DNA from: Rikenellaceae bacterium
Lineage (GTDB): Bacteria > Bacteroidota > Bacteroidia > Bacteroidales > Rikenellaceae
DNA length: 64,000 bases
Direction: 5' to 3'
NCBI GenBank assembly: GCA_015060045.1
Contig: SUZH01000009.1
Location: 23,582 to 87,581, forward strand
Below are positions 1 to 9,305 of the stretch, one piece after another. Position 1 is the first letter of the stretch. The number at the start of each line of letters is the position of its first letter. Both the position numbers and the translations under genes were made by a program. A model generated the notes under the pieces. The model was not told the origin of the DNA. It made no database searches and saw nothing but the letters and a program-made list of their open reading frames with translations.

Positions 1-3000
1 CGAGTAACCCGTCAGGCAGAAGAGGTTCGAACCGGTGAAGTAAACGCGGATCTTCTCGATCTTGATCTTCTTCAGCCACTTCGAAGGCAGCGAGTAACCA
101 ACCGTCAGGTTCTGCAGGCGCAGGTACGAAGCATCCTCGATGAAGTCCGACGAAACGAGTGCGAACTGCGAGTGAGCCATCGGCTGCTTAGCGTGCTGGT
201 TCATAGCATCCAACTGTGCGGGATCCCAAACGAGACCCAGATCACCGTTAGCATCTACACCGTAGATCTTGTAGCAGTCCGAAACCAGTGCAAGGTGGTT
301 AGCACCCAGGTTGTTATCCTTGTTACCCCAGAGCGAGTGCATAGCGTTGGCGTTGTAGATCTTACCGCCGATCTGATACGTGAAGGCTGCCGAGAAATCG
401 AGACCCTTCCAGTTACCGTTCAGCGTGAAACCACCCGTGTGCTTTGCCATCATCTCACCTACGATCGTCTCATCCGACAGGTCGAGAACGCCATTGCCGT
501 CCAGATCCTTGAACTTCGGCATACCGGGGTAAGCCAGCTGACCCTCAGCAACGTGCTTCGAGAGGTCGGTGTTCTGATACGAAACGAGCGAAGCGGTGAT
601 GTCGGGTACACCCGGCTTCAGCGTATAGATGCCGTCAGCATAGGTGAAGTCGTCGGTCGTATAGAAACCGTCGGCCTCGAAGCCCATTACCGTACCTACG
701 GGCTGACCCACGCGGATCACGTAGTCGTAGTTCGGGAAGCGAGCCGTCGAACCCCAACCGGTGTGAGCATCAGCCAGTGCGTTGTCATCGATAGCCTCGA
801 TATTGTTCTTGTTGAAGCTGTAGGTTACATTCAGCGAGAGGTTGAAATCCTTCTTGCGAACCAGGTCAGCGCCCAAAGCAACCTCAATACCCTTGTTCGA
901 GGTCTCGGCTACGTTGCGGAACTGATACGAGTAACCCGACGATGCGTCGGTCGGAACCTTCATCAGGATATCGTTCGTCGAATTCCAGTAACCATCGATA
1001 GCACCACGCAGACGGCCATTCCAGAAGCTGAAATCAAGACCGATGTTACGCGACGTCGTGGTCTCCCACTTCAGATCGGGATTCGGCTGCATGTCACCCG
1101 GCAGGTAGATCGTCTCACCGGCAGCATTCGTACCGGTCTTCCACGTACCCTTCCAGAGCGAAGCGCTGATGTTATCGGCTCCCGACGTACCATACGACAG
1201 ACGGAGCTTCAAGTTATCCAGCCAATCGCGCGTATTCTCCATGAAGGCCTCATCCGAGATGCGCCATGCGGCAGCAGCTGCGGGGAAGTAACCCCACTGG
1301 TTGTTCTCGGCGAACTTCGACGAAGCATCGGCACGGAACGTAGCCGTCAACAGATACTTACCCTTGTACGAATAGTTGGCACGACCGAAGAACGAAACGG
1401 TCTTCGAGGGGGTACCGATCGAGTTCGACCAGTTCGAGAGCTGACCGCTCGTCTTGAAGCCACCCGTACCGTACATGTTCATCATACCGAAGGCATCCTC
1501 CATCGTGAACTCCGAAGGATAGTCGTAACCGGTGAAGGCCGAGCTGTTCGACTTCGAAGCCAGCATCTCGTTACCAACCAGTACCGACAGCGAGTGATCC
1601 TCACCCAGGCCCTGTACCTCATAGTTCAAGGTCGTAGCCCAACGCAGGCCGTAACCATTACCCTTCGAGAGCTTAGCCGTGTTGTAGGCGTTACCCGAAG
1701 CCTCCGAACCGGCATCCCAGGTCTGCGTCTCCGACCAGTTGCGGTTGAGCGACAGCTCGGTCTTGGCCGTCATACCCTTGAAAGGCTGCCAGGTCAGACC
1801 ACCGCGAGCGCGGATGCGCTGGTTGGTTGCAACCTCCGTATAGTTGTCGATAACAGCCAGCGGGTTCATCGAGGTCGATACGTTAGCACCACCCTGACCC
1901 ATGTACGACTCGTTATCCTCACCGAACGGATTGTCGATCGGACGATACTGGTAAGCCGAGGTCGACAGACCATACTGCGTACCATTGCGCTTGATATCCG
2001 AGTAACGAACATCTGCATCAAAGGTCAGCGTCTTAGCCAGCTTGTGCGAGAACTTGATGTTGGCATTCCAGCGACGGAAACCCGACTTGATACGGATACC
2101 CTCATCCTCGAGGTAGTTGATCGTAGCATAGAGGTTCGTCTTATCCGTACCGGTCGAGAGCGATACGTCGTGGCTCTGAGCATAAGCCGACTCCATCAGG
2201 TCATTCACATAGTTGTGAGCCTTCACGCCCTTATACTTATCCAGGTTGTTGCCATACTTCGAACCCAGACCGAAGTACTTAGCTACGTTATCAGCATAGC
2301 TCGAACCGGTCTCCATACCCTGCGACCAGGTGTAGAGTACATAGTCGTAAGCATCCATTACGTCGAGGATCTCGGGCTTCGACTTGATCTGATAGTAACC
2401 GTTGTAGCGAACCGTGGTCTTCTGCTCCTTCTGAGCACCCTTCGTCGTTACAAGGATAACACCGTTAGCACCACGAGCACCGTAGATAGCCGTCGAAGCA
2501 GCATCCTTCAGTACGTCGATCGACTCGATGTTGTCGGCCGGAATATCGTCAATCGAGCTAACCTGTACACCGTCCACGATAAAGAGCGGCTCGTTCGACT
2601 GCGTAATCGAACCACCACCACGTACACGGATCGACATACCGGCACCCGGACGACCGTCCTGCGAGGTTACCTGTACACCGGGAAGCTGACCCTGCAGGGC
2701 CTGTGCGATGTTGGCTACGGGGTTGGCAGCGAGCTTCTCACCCGTTACCGAAGCCACCGAACCGGTCAAATCACGACGCTTTACGGTGCCGTAACCGATC
2801 ACTACGACGTCCTCAATACCCGTAGCATCCTCCTGCAAGGTTACCTCGACCGAGGTCTTACCTGCAACAGCTACGCGTGCATCCGTCATACCGATGTACG
2901 ATACAACCAGCACATTGTTCTTTGCATCAGGTACGTTGAGCGAGAACGAACCGTCTACACCCGTACTCGTACCGAGAGTTGTGCCATCCACAACAACGGC

Positions 3001-3123
3001 TGCACCAATCACGGGCTCACCGGCTGCGTCTTTCACGACTCCCCTCACAGTCTGGGCCTCCGCAACAAAAGCGAAGCCCAAGCCCAACACGAAGGTCAGG
3101 ACAAACTTGAGAAAGTTTTTCAT
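1..3123 (-). CDS. SusC/RagA-type TonB-linked outer membrane protein (3' end cut off by window)
   Basis: Outer-membrane importer of the SusC class, which normally works with a SusD lipoprotein to take up glycans or peptides with TonB energy. The protein starts MKNFLKFVLTFVLGLGFAFV, a signal peptide ending near AEAQ, followed by a carboxypeptidase-regulatory-like beta-sandwich (VRGVVKDAAGEPVIGAAV), then the plug with the family motifs VVVIGYGTVKRRDLTGSV, QALQGQLPGVQV, RVRGGGSI, PLFIVDGV and IYGARGANGVILVTT, then a long barrel. 1041 codons are visible and the reading frame is open at base 1, so the C-terminal end and any susD partner lie outside the window. The substrate cannot be told from this. 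A canonical promoter lies upstream at 3199-3229. Confidence 0.95.
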   Translation of the reverse strand, partial: MKNFLKFVLTFVLGLGFAFVAEAQTVRGVVKDAAGEPVIGAAVVVDGTTLGTSTGVDGSFSLNVPDAKNNVLVVSYIGMTDARVAVAGKTSVEVTLQEDATGIEDVVVIGYGTVKRRDLTGSVASVTGEKLAANPVANIAQALQGQLPGVQVTSQDGRPGAGMSIRVRGGGSITQSNEPLFIVDGVQVSSIDDIPADNIESIDVLKDAASTAIYGARGANGVILVTTKGAQKEQKTTVRYNGYYQIKSKPEILDVMDAYDYVLYTWSQGMETGSSYADNVAKYFGLGSKYGNNLDKYKGVKAHNYVNDLMESAYAQSHDVSLSTGTDKTNLYATINYLEDEGIRIKSGFRRWNANIKFSHKLAKTLTFDADVRYSDIKRNGTQYGLSTSAYQYRPIDNPFGEDNESYMGQGGANVSTSMNPLAVIDNYTEVATNQRIRARGGLTWQPFKGMTAKTELSLNRNWSETQTWDAGSEASGNAYNTAKLSKGNGYGLRWATTLNYEVQGLGEDHSLSVLVGNEMLASKSNSSAFTGYDYPSEFTMEDAFGMMNMYGTGGFKTSGQLSNWSNSIGTPSKTVSFFGRANYSYKGKYLLTATFRADASSKFAENNQWGYFPAAAAAWRISDEAFMENTRDWLDNLKLRLSYGTSGADNISASLWKGTWKTGTNAAGETIYLPGDMQPNPDLKWETTTSRNIGLDFSFWNGRLRGAIDGYWNSTNDILMKVPTDASSGYSYQFRNVAETSNKGIEVALGADLVRKKDFNLSLNVTYSFNKNNIEAIDDNALADAHTGWGSTARFPNYDYVIRVGQPVGTVMGFEADGFYTTDDFTYADGIYTLKPGVPDITASLVSYQNTDLSKHVAEGQLAYPGMPKFKDLDGNGVLDLSDETIVGEMMAKHTGGFTLNGNWKGLDFSAAFTYQIGGKIYNANAMHSLWGNKDNNLGANHLALVSDCYKIYGVDANGDLGLVWDPAQLDAMNQHAKQPMAHSQFALVSSDFIEDASYLRLQNLTVGYSLPSKWLKKIKIEKIRVYFTGSNLFCLTGYS

Positions 3124-3198
3124 TGTAAAAGATTTTAGTTAATAGTGGTTTTGTTTACTATCCTGTTTGCATGTGGACATAAGACCACATTTAATAAA

Positions 3199-3229
3199 CA
3201 AAAATAACTCGTTTTTTTCAATTTACAAA
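3199..3229 (-). promoter_or_regulatory. Bacteroidetes promoter for the SusC gene
   Basis: On the minus strand TTTG (3229-3226) is followed after exactly 19 bases by TATTTTTG (3206-3199), the Bacteroidetes -33/-7 pattern. It predicts a 5' leader of about 70 bases containing a 6-bp inverted repeat (ATGTGG 3171-3176, CCACAT 3185-3190). Confidence 0.6.
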
Positions 3230-3555
3230 TTATTTTCACTCTTTTCCTACATTATTAGATATCAATCGCCGTTATAGAGGCCTCCAGAGGGTGTTTCATT
3301 TTTTTCGACACAAGCCTCTGACGGGAAGAAATTTCTATATTTTTTTTAATATTTAACCCCTATTTTTCGATTTCCGGACGAGAAATTTCGCTGTTCTTAA
3401 GATTTTTTATTACTTAAAACCCCATTTTAACTAACACATTCAAGCGCCCGTCGATACCTATATTATATAGTGGCCTTATGGGTACCGATTCGGAGACCTA
3501 TCGTCCGCAAAGCATTCATAGTCACGAGTGGCATCTTTTACAATGAAAAAGTGAA

Positions 3556-3579
3556 GGGCGGAATTTTGCAATTCCGCCC
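3556..3579 (-). terminator. Rho-independent terminator of the coiled-coil lipoprotein gene
   Basis: Perfect 10-bp stem GGGCGGAATT / AATTCCGCCC with a 4-base loop, 38 bases past the stop codon on the minus strand; the following minus-strand sequence (TTCACTTTTTC) is T-rich. Confidence 0.75.
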
Positions 3580-3616
3580 CTCTTCTCGTTTGACACCCGC
3601 TACGTGGGGTCGACGA

Positions 3617-4480
3617 TTACTTATAGCTAACGATCAGCACCTTCGAGCTCTCCCAGAAGCGTACCGGATCGGTAATCACCAACTTCAGCACCACCTTATT
3701 ATCAGCCTCAATCAGCTGATATGAGCCTTCGGGATGCGCCGTCACGACCGTCACCTTCTTTTGGCGAATCGGCACCTCGAGTAATTCGCGCGAATCAACC
3801 AGCGTAAACTCATCCAGATTACCCTCGGCAGCCGTCAGCGTGCGACCGATAAAACCGCGTTTGTCGATCACGTTCGCCTCGCGCAGCGCCTTCTCCTGGC
3901 CGACAATGTAATAAACCGCGTGCAACTCACCGTCCAACATAGCGTTGTCGAAGGTCAACGAATCGACCTCCTTCTTGCGTTCGGCAATCTCGGTCGAGAG
4001 TTTATCCTCCAACTCCTCCACCTCGACGCTCATCTCGGCCACGCGCGTACGTAGTTGCTTAATCTCGGTATTTTTATCATCCAGCTGGCCGTTCAGATCC
4101 GAAATCAGGTGCTCCAGGCTCTTGATCTTCACATTGGCCTTCCGCAGCTGAGCCGCCGTACGCTCCATACCGGCCAGACGCTCGCGGTTCTCCTGCATCA
4201 ACTCGTCGATGGCTGCGATATCGCTGTTGATCTGGTCGATCGGGCGACGAATACCCTCCGGATCGACTGCCGTAATGATATTTTCACGCACCTTGATACG
4301 GGCCAGGTTGTCCGTGATGGCGTTGATGTCGGCAAAGACCGTCTCGATCAACGAATCCTTCGTACGGACCACTTGTGCCAGCGAATCGCGCTGCGACTCG
4401 GTCTCCAGCGCCACCTGCTTCGACACACACGACGGGAAGAGGCAAACCACTACCAAAAGCGAATAGATCAGTTTTTTCAT
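3617..4480 (-). CDS. Coiled-coil lipoprotein, possibly Cbp1-like adhesin
   Basis: 287 aa. I chose the ATG at 4480 because it gives a clean lipoprotein signal, MKKLIYSLLVVVCLFPSC, with the lipobox cysteine; an upstream in-frame ATG (4555) would bury it. Residues about 25-190 are rich in heptad-like charged sequence (for example LSTEIAERKKEVDSL) and should form a long coiled coil. The C-terminal 90 residues are a small folded domain (RGFIGRTLTAAEGN... DPVRFWESSKVLIVSYK). Such proteins are common in Bacteroidales and some are named collagen-binding Cbp1-like, but I cannot confirm that role from sequence. It is anchored in the periplasm or at the cell surface and is probably monocistronic. Confidence 0.75.
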   Translation of the reverse strand: MKKLIYSLLVVVCLFPSCVSKQVALETESQRDSLAQVVRTKDSLIETVFADINAITDNLARIKVRENIITAVDPEGIRRPIDQINSDIAAIDELMQENRERLAGMERTAAQLRKANVKIKSLEHLISDLNGQLDDKNTEIKQLRTRVAEMSVEVEELEDKLSTEIAERKKEVDSLTFDNAMLDGELHAVYYIVGQEKALREANVIDKRGFIGRTLTAAEGNLDEFTLVDSRELLEVPIRQKKVTVVTAHPEGSYQLIEADNKVVLKLVITDPVRFWESSKVLIVSYK

Positions 4481-4560
4481 AACGTGCAACATGTTGTTAT
4501 TTATTGAATACGAAGATACAAAATAAATCGGAAGATGTGACAAAAAAGAGCACAAAAAAA

Positions 4561-4583
4561 GTGGATCACCTTTTGTGATCCAC
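4561..4583 (-). terminator. Terminator of rpmE2
   Basis: Perfect 9-bp stem GTGGATCAC / GTGATCCAC with a 5-base loop, flanked by A8 and T5. It lies 19 bases beyond the L31 stop codon on the minus strand and separates L31 from the lipoprotein gene. Confidence 0.85.
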
Positions 4584-4601
4584 TTTTTCGACTGACGAAA
4601 C

Positions 4602-4871
4602 TTACTTCGCAGCGTTCTTCTTATCGTAGCGCTTTGCGTAGCGGCTCATAAACTTATCAACGCGACCAGCGGTATCTACGAGCTTCATCTGACCCGTATA
4701 GAACGGGTGCGACGTGTTCGAGATCTCCATCTTATACACGGGATAGGTTTCGCCGTTCACCTCAATAGTCTCTTTCGTCGAAACGGCGGACCGACACAAA
4801 AACACGTGGTCATTCGACATATCCTTGAATGCCACCAAACGATAATTCTCCGGATGAATACCCTTTTTCAT
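4602..4871 (-). CDS. rpmE2: 50S ribosomal protein L31 type B
   Basis: 89 aa, MKKGIHPENYRLVAFKDMSN..., the type B (zinc-free) form of L31: the CxxC zinc ligands of type A are absent and the conserved SNTSHPFYTG and FMSRYAKR segments are present. It is part of the large ribosomal subunit central protuberance. A promoter with TACCTTTG (4919-4912) and CAA/TTG 20 bases further upstream precedes it, and a strong terminator follows. It stands alone. Confidence 0.95.
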   Translation of the reverse strand: MKKGIHPENYRLVAFKDMSNDHVFLCRSAVSTKETIEVNGETYPVYKMEISNTSHPFYTGQMKLVDTAGRVDKFMSRYAKRYDKKNAAK

Positions 4872-4911
4872 TTGCGTTTTTGTTTTTAATGTGTTATTTG
4901 CTTAAGCGCGA

Positions 4912-4942
4912 CAAAGGTAGATAATGTTTTCAGGAAAACCAA
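4912..4942 (-). promoter_or_regulatory. Promoter of rpmE2
   Basis: Minus strand TTG (4942-4940), 20 bases, TACCTTTG (4919-4912), about 40 bases before the L31 start codon. Confidence 0.55.
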
Positions 4943-5008
4943 ATCTTCGGTAAAGATTTTTCGCAGCAAAGCTATCTTTCCACCTCTTAAGGCCTTATCG
5001 TGCCTGGT

Positions 5009-5326
5009 CTACCCCTCCTTTTTGAACTTCTTGGCGCAGCGATTCACATAAATCACCACCGCCACCAGCAGGCCGACGGGGATCCAGACCAGCATCGTCA
5101 GCAAAAGCCCCTTGGTCGGCATCAAGGGTGCCAAGAGCATAAAAGGAATGCCGGCATACATCCCGTTCGACGCCAGACGACCGATGCGATGCAGGTCTAT
5201 CTTCTCTCGCTTCTTGCGCGGCATGGTGTTGTAGCCCGCCATTGTTTCGGGATGATGACGCACCAAGAGCGCAATCAAGCCCCACACCAACGCCGGAATC
5301 AGCACACCCACAAACATTGCCAACAT
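5009..5326 (-). CDS. DUF3784-like small membrane protein
   Basis: 105 aa with three hydrophobic segments: MLAMFVGVLIPALVWGLIAL at the N-terminus, GIPFMLLAPLMPTKGLLLTM and VWIPVGLLVAVVIYVNRCAK. Between the first two lies AGYNTMPRKKREKIDLHRIG, the short cytoplasmic signature (GYNTM, then a charged stretch) I associate with the DUF3784 family of small bacterial membrane proteins. Function unknown. It lies between L31 and enolase on the same strand, separated from enolase by the 5395-5517 hairpin element. Confidence 0.7.
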   Translation of the reverse strand: MLAMFVGVLIPALVWGLIALLVRHHPETMAGYNTMPRKKREKIDLHRIGRLASNGMYAGIPFMLLAPLMPTKGLLLTMLVWIPVGLLVAVVIYVNRCAKKFKKEG

Positions 5327-5360
5327 ACCTTATAAAAAAGCCATTTTAGACATACAAGGA

Positions 5361-5384
5361 AGGTCGCCCACAATCGAGCGACCT
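5361..5384. repeat. Hairpin upstream of the DUF3784-like gene
   Basis: 7-bp stem AGGTCGC (5361-5367) / GCGACCT (5378-5384). It has no clear T-tract on either side, so it is a weak terminator candidate for the enolase transcript. Confidence 0.4.
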
Positions 5385-5394
5385 TCTACTACCC

Positions 5395-5517
5395 TTGAAA
5401 ACGGATAGCCGAGGCTGTTTTTAGGCTTGCGAAGTCTTTGAAATCTTCACATACGTCAGTATGCTCCGGTTTCAAAGGCAAGCGTAACGACAAAACAGCC
5501 CGGGTTGTCGTTTTCAA
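5395..5517. repeat. Structured intergenic repeat, family B copy 1
   Basis: Nested inverted repeat: TTGAAAACG/CGTTTTCAA (5395, 5509), GGCTGTTTT/AAAACAGCC (5413, 5492), GCTTGC/GCAAGC, CTTTGAAA/TTTCAAAG (5436, 5470), CATAC-GTCA-GTATG (5450-5463). A related copy lies at 47444-47546, sharing TTTTAGGCTTGCGAAG near the 5' side and AGCGTAACGACAAA near the 3' side. It ends three bases from the enolase stop codon. Confidence 0.75.
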
Positions 5518-5520
5518 AAA

Positions 5521-6819
<1,299 letters not shown>

Positions 6820-6859
6820 TTAAATTTATGGTTTTAATGCGTTTTTCCAAAATCCGGGA

Positions 6860-6867
6860 CAAAGATA
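6860..6867 (-). promoter_or_regulatory. -7 box for eno
   Basis: TATCTTTG on the minus strand, 52 bases before the start codon. No good TTG is seen at 19-20 bases upstream. Confidence 0.4.
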
Positions 6868-6934
6868 CAATTTTTCGACGTAAAAACGAAAGATTAAAAA
6901 TGAAATTTTACGCCGTAAATTCAAAAGATTATCC

Positions 6935-6986
6935 TATATTTGTAAGATAGAAAATCCGCGGCCTGAATACGAGAAGGCCGATGCGG
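6935..6986 (+). promoter_or_regulatory. -7 box and leader hairpin for the SDR/uxuA genes
   Basis: TATATTTG at 6935-6942 matches the -7 consensus. Just after the expected start of transcription is a two-tier hairpin: CCGC (6956-6959) with GCGG (6983-6986) and GGCC (6960-6963) with GGCC (6976-6979). No -33 TTG is present at the usual distance, which may point to an activated promoter. Confidence 0.35.
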
Positions 6987-7039
6987 TACGTTTATCGCAT
7001 AGAACAACACTGAAATAACATTAAAACCTATAAAAACCT

Positions 7040-7858
7040 ATGAGAAATTTATTTAGTGTAGAGGGTAAGGTGGTAGTCATGACGGGTGCCTGCGGCATCC
7101 TGGGTTCGACCATCGTTAAGCATTTTGCCGAGCAAGGCGCCAAGGTGGTGTTGCTCGATTTGGAGCGCACGCGCGAAATTGCCGAGGGGCTGATCGCCGA
7201 GATCAAGGCCGAGGGCGGCGAGGCCTGCTTCTTCCCGACGAATGTATTGGATAAAGAGGTGCTGGAGCAGAACTACACCGACATCATGGCCAAGTATGGC
7301 ACGATCGACATCCTGCTCAACGCCGCCGGTGGCAACATGGCTCGTGCCACGGTGCAGCCCGACCAGACGATCTTCGACCTGGATGTGGAGGCCGTGAAGC
7401 TCTGCACGGAGCTCAACCTCTTCGGTACGATTCTCCCGACGATGGTCTTTGCCAAGGCGATGGTGGAGAAGAAGTGCGGCTCGATCATCAACTTCTCGTC
7501 CGAGTCGGCTCTTCGTCCCCTGACGCGCGTAGCCGGTTATGGTGTAGCGAAGGCTGCCGTATCGAACTGGACGAAGTACCTGTGCGGTGAACTGGCCATG
7601 AAGTTTGGCGACGGTCTGCGCGTAAATGCCATCGCTCCGGGTTTCTTGCTCACGAACCAGAACCGCGCCCTGCTGACCAATCCCGACGGCTCGCTCACGC
7701 CCCGTTCGCACACGATTCTCGAGCACACACCCTATGGCCGTTTCCTCGAGCCCGACGAGCTGGTCGGCACGCTGCAGTGGCTGGCCTCGGACGCTTCGAA
7801 GGCCGTGAGCGGCACGGTGATCGTGGTTGATGGCGGTTTTGATGCTTTCAGCATCTAA
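7040..7858 (+). CDS. SDR oxidoreductase, probable fructuronate (D-mannonate) reductase
   Basis: 272 aa short-chain dehydrogenase. Seen: Rossmann motif TGACGILGSTIVKHF (about residues 15-29), NAAGGNM, catalytic Ser in NFSSESALRP, YGVAK as the YxxxK pair, and the C-terminal SGTVIVVDGGFDAFSI. Next to uxuA, the sequence fits the SDR-type fructuronate reductases that replace UxuB in many Gram-positives and Bacteroidetes: D-fructuronate + NADH to D-mannonate, which UxuA then dehydrates to 2-keto-3-deoxygluconate. The assignment rests on neighbourhood plus family; another sugar-acid substrate is possible. Confidence 0.85.
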   Translation: MRNLFSVEGKVVVMTGACGILGSTIVKHFAEQGAKVVLLDLERTREIAEGLIAEIKAEGGEACFFPTNVLDKEVLEQNYTDIMAKYGTIDILLNAAGGNMARATVQPDQTIFDLDVEAVKLCTELNLFGTILPTMVFAKAMVEKKCGSIINFSSESALRPLTRVAGYGVAKAAVSNWTKYLCGELAMKFGDGLRVNAIAPGFLLTNQNRALLTNPDGSLTPRSHTILEHTPYGRFLEPDELVGTLQWLASDASKAVSGTVIVVDGGFDAFSI

Positions 7859-7886
7859 TTCAAAATTTAGAATTTAGAATTAAAAA
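7858..7886. repeat. AT-rich intergenic repeat (family C)
   Basis: The AATTCAAAATTTAGAATT-type sequence begins at the stop codon. Similar AATTTAGAATT/AATTCAAAATT strings directly follow the stop codons at 19940, 29463 and 57932, and one lies in inverse orientation near 52345. Confidence 0.55.
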
Positions 7887-7892
7887 ATACTC

Positions 7893-7993
7893 GTTTTTGA
7901 TTTTAGGCGAGCAGGGTCGTAATTTATGCAGAAACCTTAGCGACTAAGCCCCTGCCTAAGGCGGGGGTTTGGGGGTGGGTAAAATCTGCAAAC
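7893..7993. repeat. Structured intergenic repeat, family A copy 1 (divergent)
   Basis: Begins GTTTTTGATTTTAGGCGAGC like copies at 19983 and 38848, and closes with TAAAATC (7980-7986) and AAAC near 7993. Inside are CTTAG-CGA-CTAAG (7936-7948) and CCCCTGCC-TAA-GGCGGGGG (7949-7967). It lies between the SDR gene and uxuA, that is, within a likely operon. Confidence 0.6.
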
Positions 7994-8061
7994 ACGGCCA
8001 AAGGCCGTGGTAACAGCCTGAGAACGAACCGAAACAGAAACTAACTAACAACCTTTATTCT

Positions 8062-9234
8062 ATGTATCTTTGCAAACAATCATGGCGTTGGTACGGTCCG
8101 AATGACCCCGTAACGCTTTCAAACATCCGTCAGGCAGGTGCGACGGATATTGTACACGCCCTGCACCACATCCCCAACGGCGAGGTATGGACCGTGGAGG
8201 AGATCCAAAAGCGCCAGGCGATGATCGCCGAGTATGGCATGACCTGGTCGGTCGTAGAGTCGGTGCCCGTGCATGAGCACATCAAAACCCGCGAGGGTGA
8301 GTACCAGAAGTATATCGAGAACTACAAGCAGTCGATCCGCAACCTGGCTGCCTGTGGCATCAAGTGTATCACCTACAACTTTATGCCCGTCCTGGATTGG
8401 ACACGCACGAATCTGGCCTACACGGTCGAGGATGGTTCGAAGGCGCTTCGTTTCGAGCGTGCCGCCTTCATGGCTTTCGACCTCTTTATCCTGAAGCGTG
8501 AGGCTGCCAAGACGGAATACTCGGCCGAGGAGCAGGCACGTGCCAAGGCGCGCTTTGAGGCGATGGACGAGGCCGAGAAGGAGCTCATCACGCGCAACAT
8601 GATCGCCGGTCTGCCGGGTGCCGAGGAGAGCTTCACGATCGAGCAGTTCCGCGAGGCCCTCGACCGCTACAAGGATGTCGATGCCGAGACGCTGCGCTCG
8701 AACCTGATCTACTTCCTGAGCGAGATCTGCCCCGTGGCCGACGAGGTAGGTGCCGAGATGGTCATCCATCCCGACGATCCCCCGTATCCGATTCTGGGTC
8801 TGCCGCGTATCATGTCCACGGCCGAGGATTTCCGCAAGCTGATTGCCGCCGTGCCCAACAAGTCGAACGGGCTCTGCCTCTGCACCGGTTCGTTCGGTGT
8901 GCGCGCCGACAACGACCTGCCGGCCATCATGCGCGAGTTTGGCGAGCGTGTTGGCTTCGTCCACCTGCGCTCGACGCGCCGCGATGCCGACGGTAACTTC
9001 CAGGAGGACAACCACCTCGAAGGCGATGTGCCGATGTACGAGGTGATGAAGGCCTTCCTCGAGATCCAACAGAAGTATCAGCGCTCGATTCCGATGCGTC
9101 CCGACCACGGTCATCAGATGTGCGACGATCTGAATCGCAAATCGAATCCGGGCTATTCGTGCTACGGCCGTATGCGTGGTCTGGCCGAGTTGCGCGGTCT
9201 GGAGATGGGTATCGCCTGCTCGCTTTTCAAGTAA
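8062..9234 (+). CDS. uxuA: Mannonate dehydratase
   Basis: 390 aa. Dehydrates D-mannonate to 2-keto-3-deoxy-D-gluconate in glucuronate breakdown. The N-terminus [20 protein letters not shown] and [18 protein letters not shown] match UxuA closely, as do the metal-binding segments: [42 protein letters not shown] and MRPDHGHQM. The start [10 protein letters not shown] overlaps a TATCTTTG string (8065-8072), which itself looks like a -7 box, so a shorter start is conceivable although no closer ATG precedes the conserved motif. Confidence 0.95.
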   Translation: MYLCKQSWRWYGPNDPVTLSNIRQAGATDIVHALHHIPNGEVWTVEEIQKRQAMIAEYGMTWSVVESVPVHEHIKTREGEYQKYIENYKQSIRNLAACGIKCITYNFMPVLDWTRTNLAYTVEDGSKALRFERAAFMAFDLFILKREAAKTEYSAEEQARAKARFEAMDEAEKELITRNMIAGLPGAEESFTIEQFREALDRYKDVDAETLRSNLIYFLSEICPVADEVGAEMVIHPDDPPYPILGLPRIMSTAEDFRKLIAAVPNKSNGLCLCTGSFGVRADNDLPAIMREFGERVGFVHLRSTRRDADGNFQEDNHLEGDVPMYEVMKAFLEIQQKYQRSIPMRPDHGHQMCDDLNRKSNPGYSCYGRMRGLAELRGLEMGIACSLFK

Positions 9235-9266
9235 AAAGAGCGATCAATCATCAAAAAAAAGGAAAA

Positions 9267-9292
9267 GGCTGTCCGAAAGACAGTCTTTTTTT
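9267..9292 (+). terminator. Terminator of uxuA
   Basis: Stem GGCTGTC / GACAGTC (one G-T pair), loop CGAAA, then seven T. The T-tract runs directly into the -7 box of the next gene. Confidence 0.8.
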
Positions 9293-9293
9293 C

Positions 9294-9301
9294 TATCTTT
9301 G
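9294..9301 (+). promoter_or_regulatory. -7 box immediately before the kinase-like gene
   Basis: TATCTTTG ends only four bases before the ATG at 9306, so transcription from here would give an almost leaderless mRNA. Confidence 0.45.
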
Positions 9302-9305
9302 TAGT

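Larger units (their letters stand above)
3124..3616. other. Intergenic region without a gene
   Basis: AT-rich stretch of about 490 bases between two leftward genes. It holds the SusC promoter and leader (3124-3229) and the terminator of the lipoprotein gene (3556-3579). Between 3230 and 3555 only runs of A/T and small palindromes such as GAAATTTC are seen. No convincing small gene was found. Confidence 0.6.

Noticed and set aside
172..3138. A 988-codon open frame on the plus strand opposite the SusC gene.
   Set aside because: It is a shadow of the GC-rich codon pattern of SusC. Its translation is Arg/Val/Thr-rich without any family motif, whereas the minus strand encodes a textbook SusC protein.
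3470..3724. An 84-codon frame in the intergenic region before the coiled-coil lipoprotein gene.
   Set aside because: It passes through the terminator hairpin and into the opposite gene, with no promoter or family similarity.
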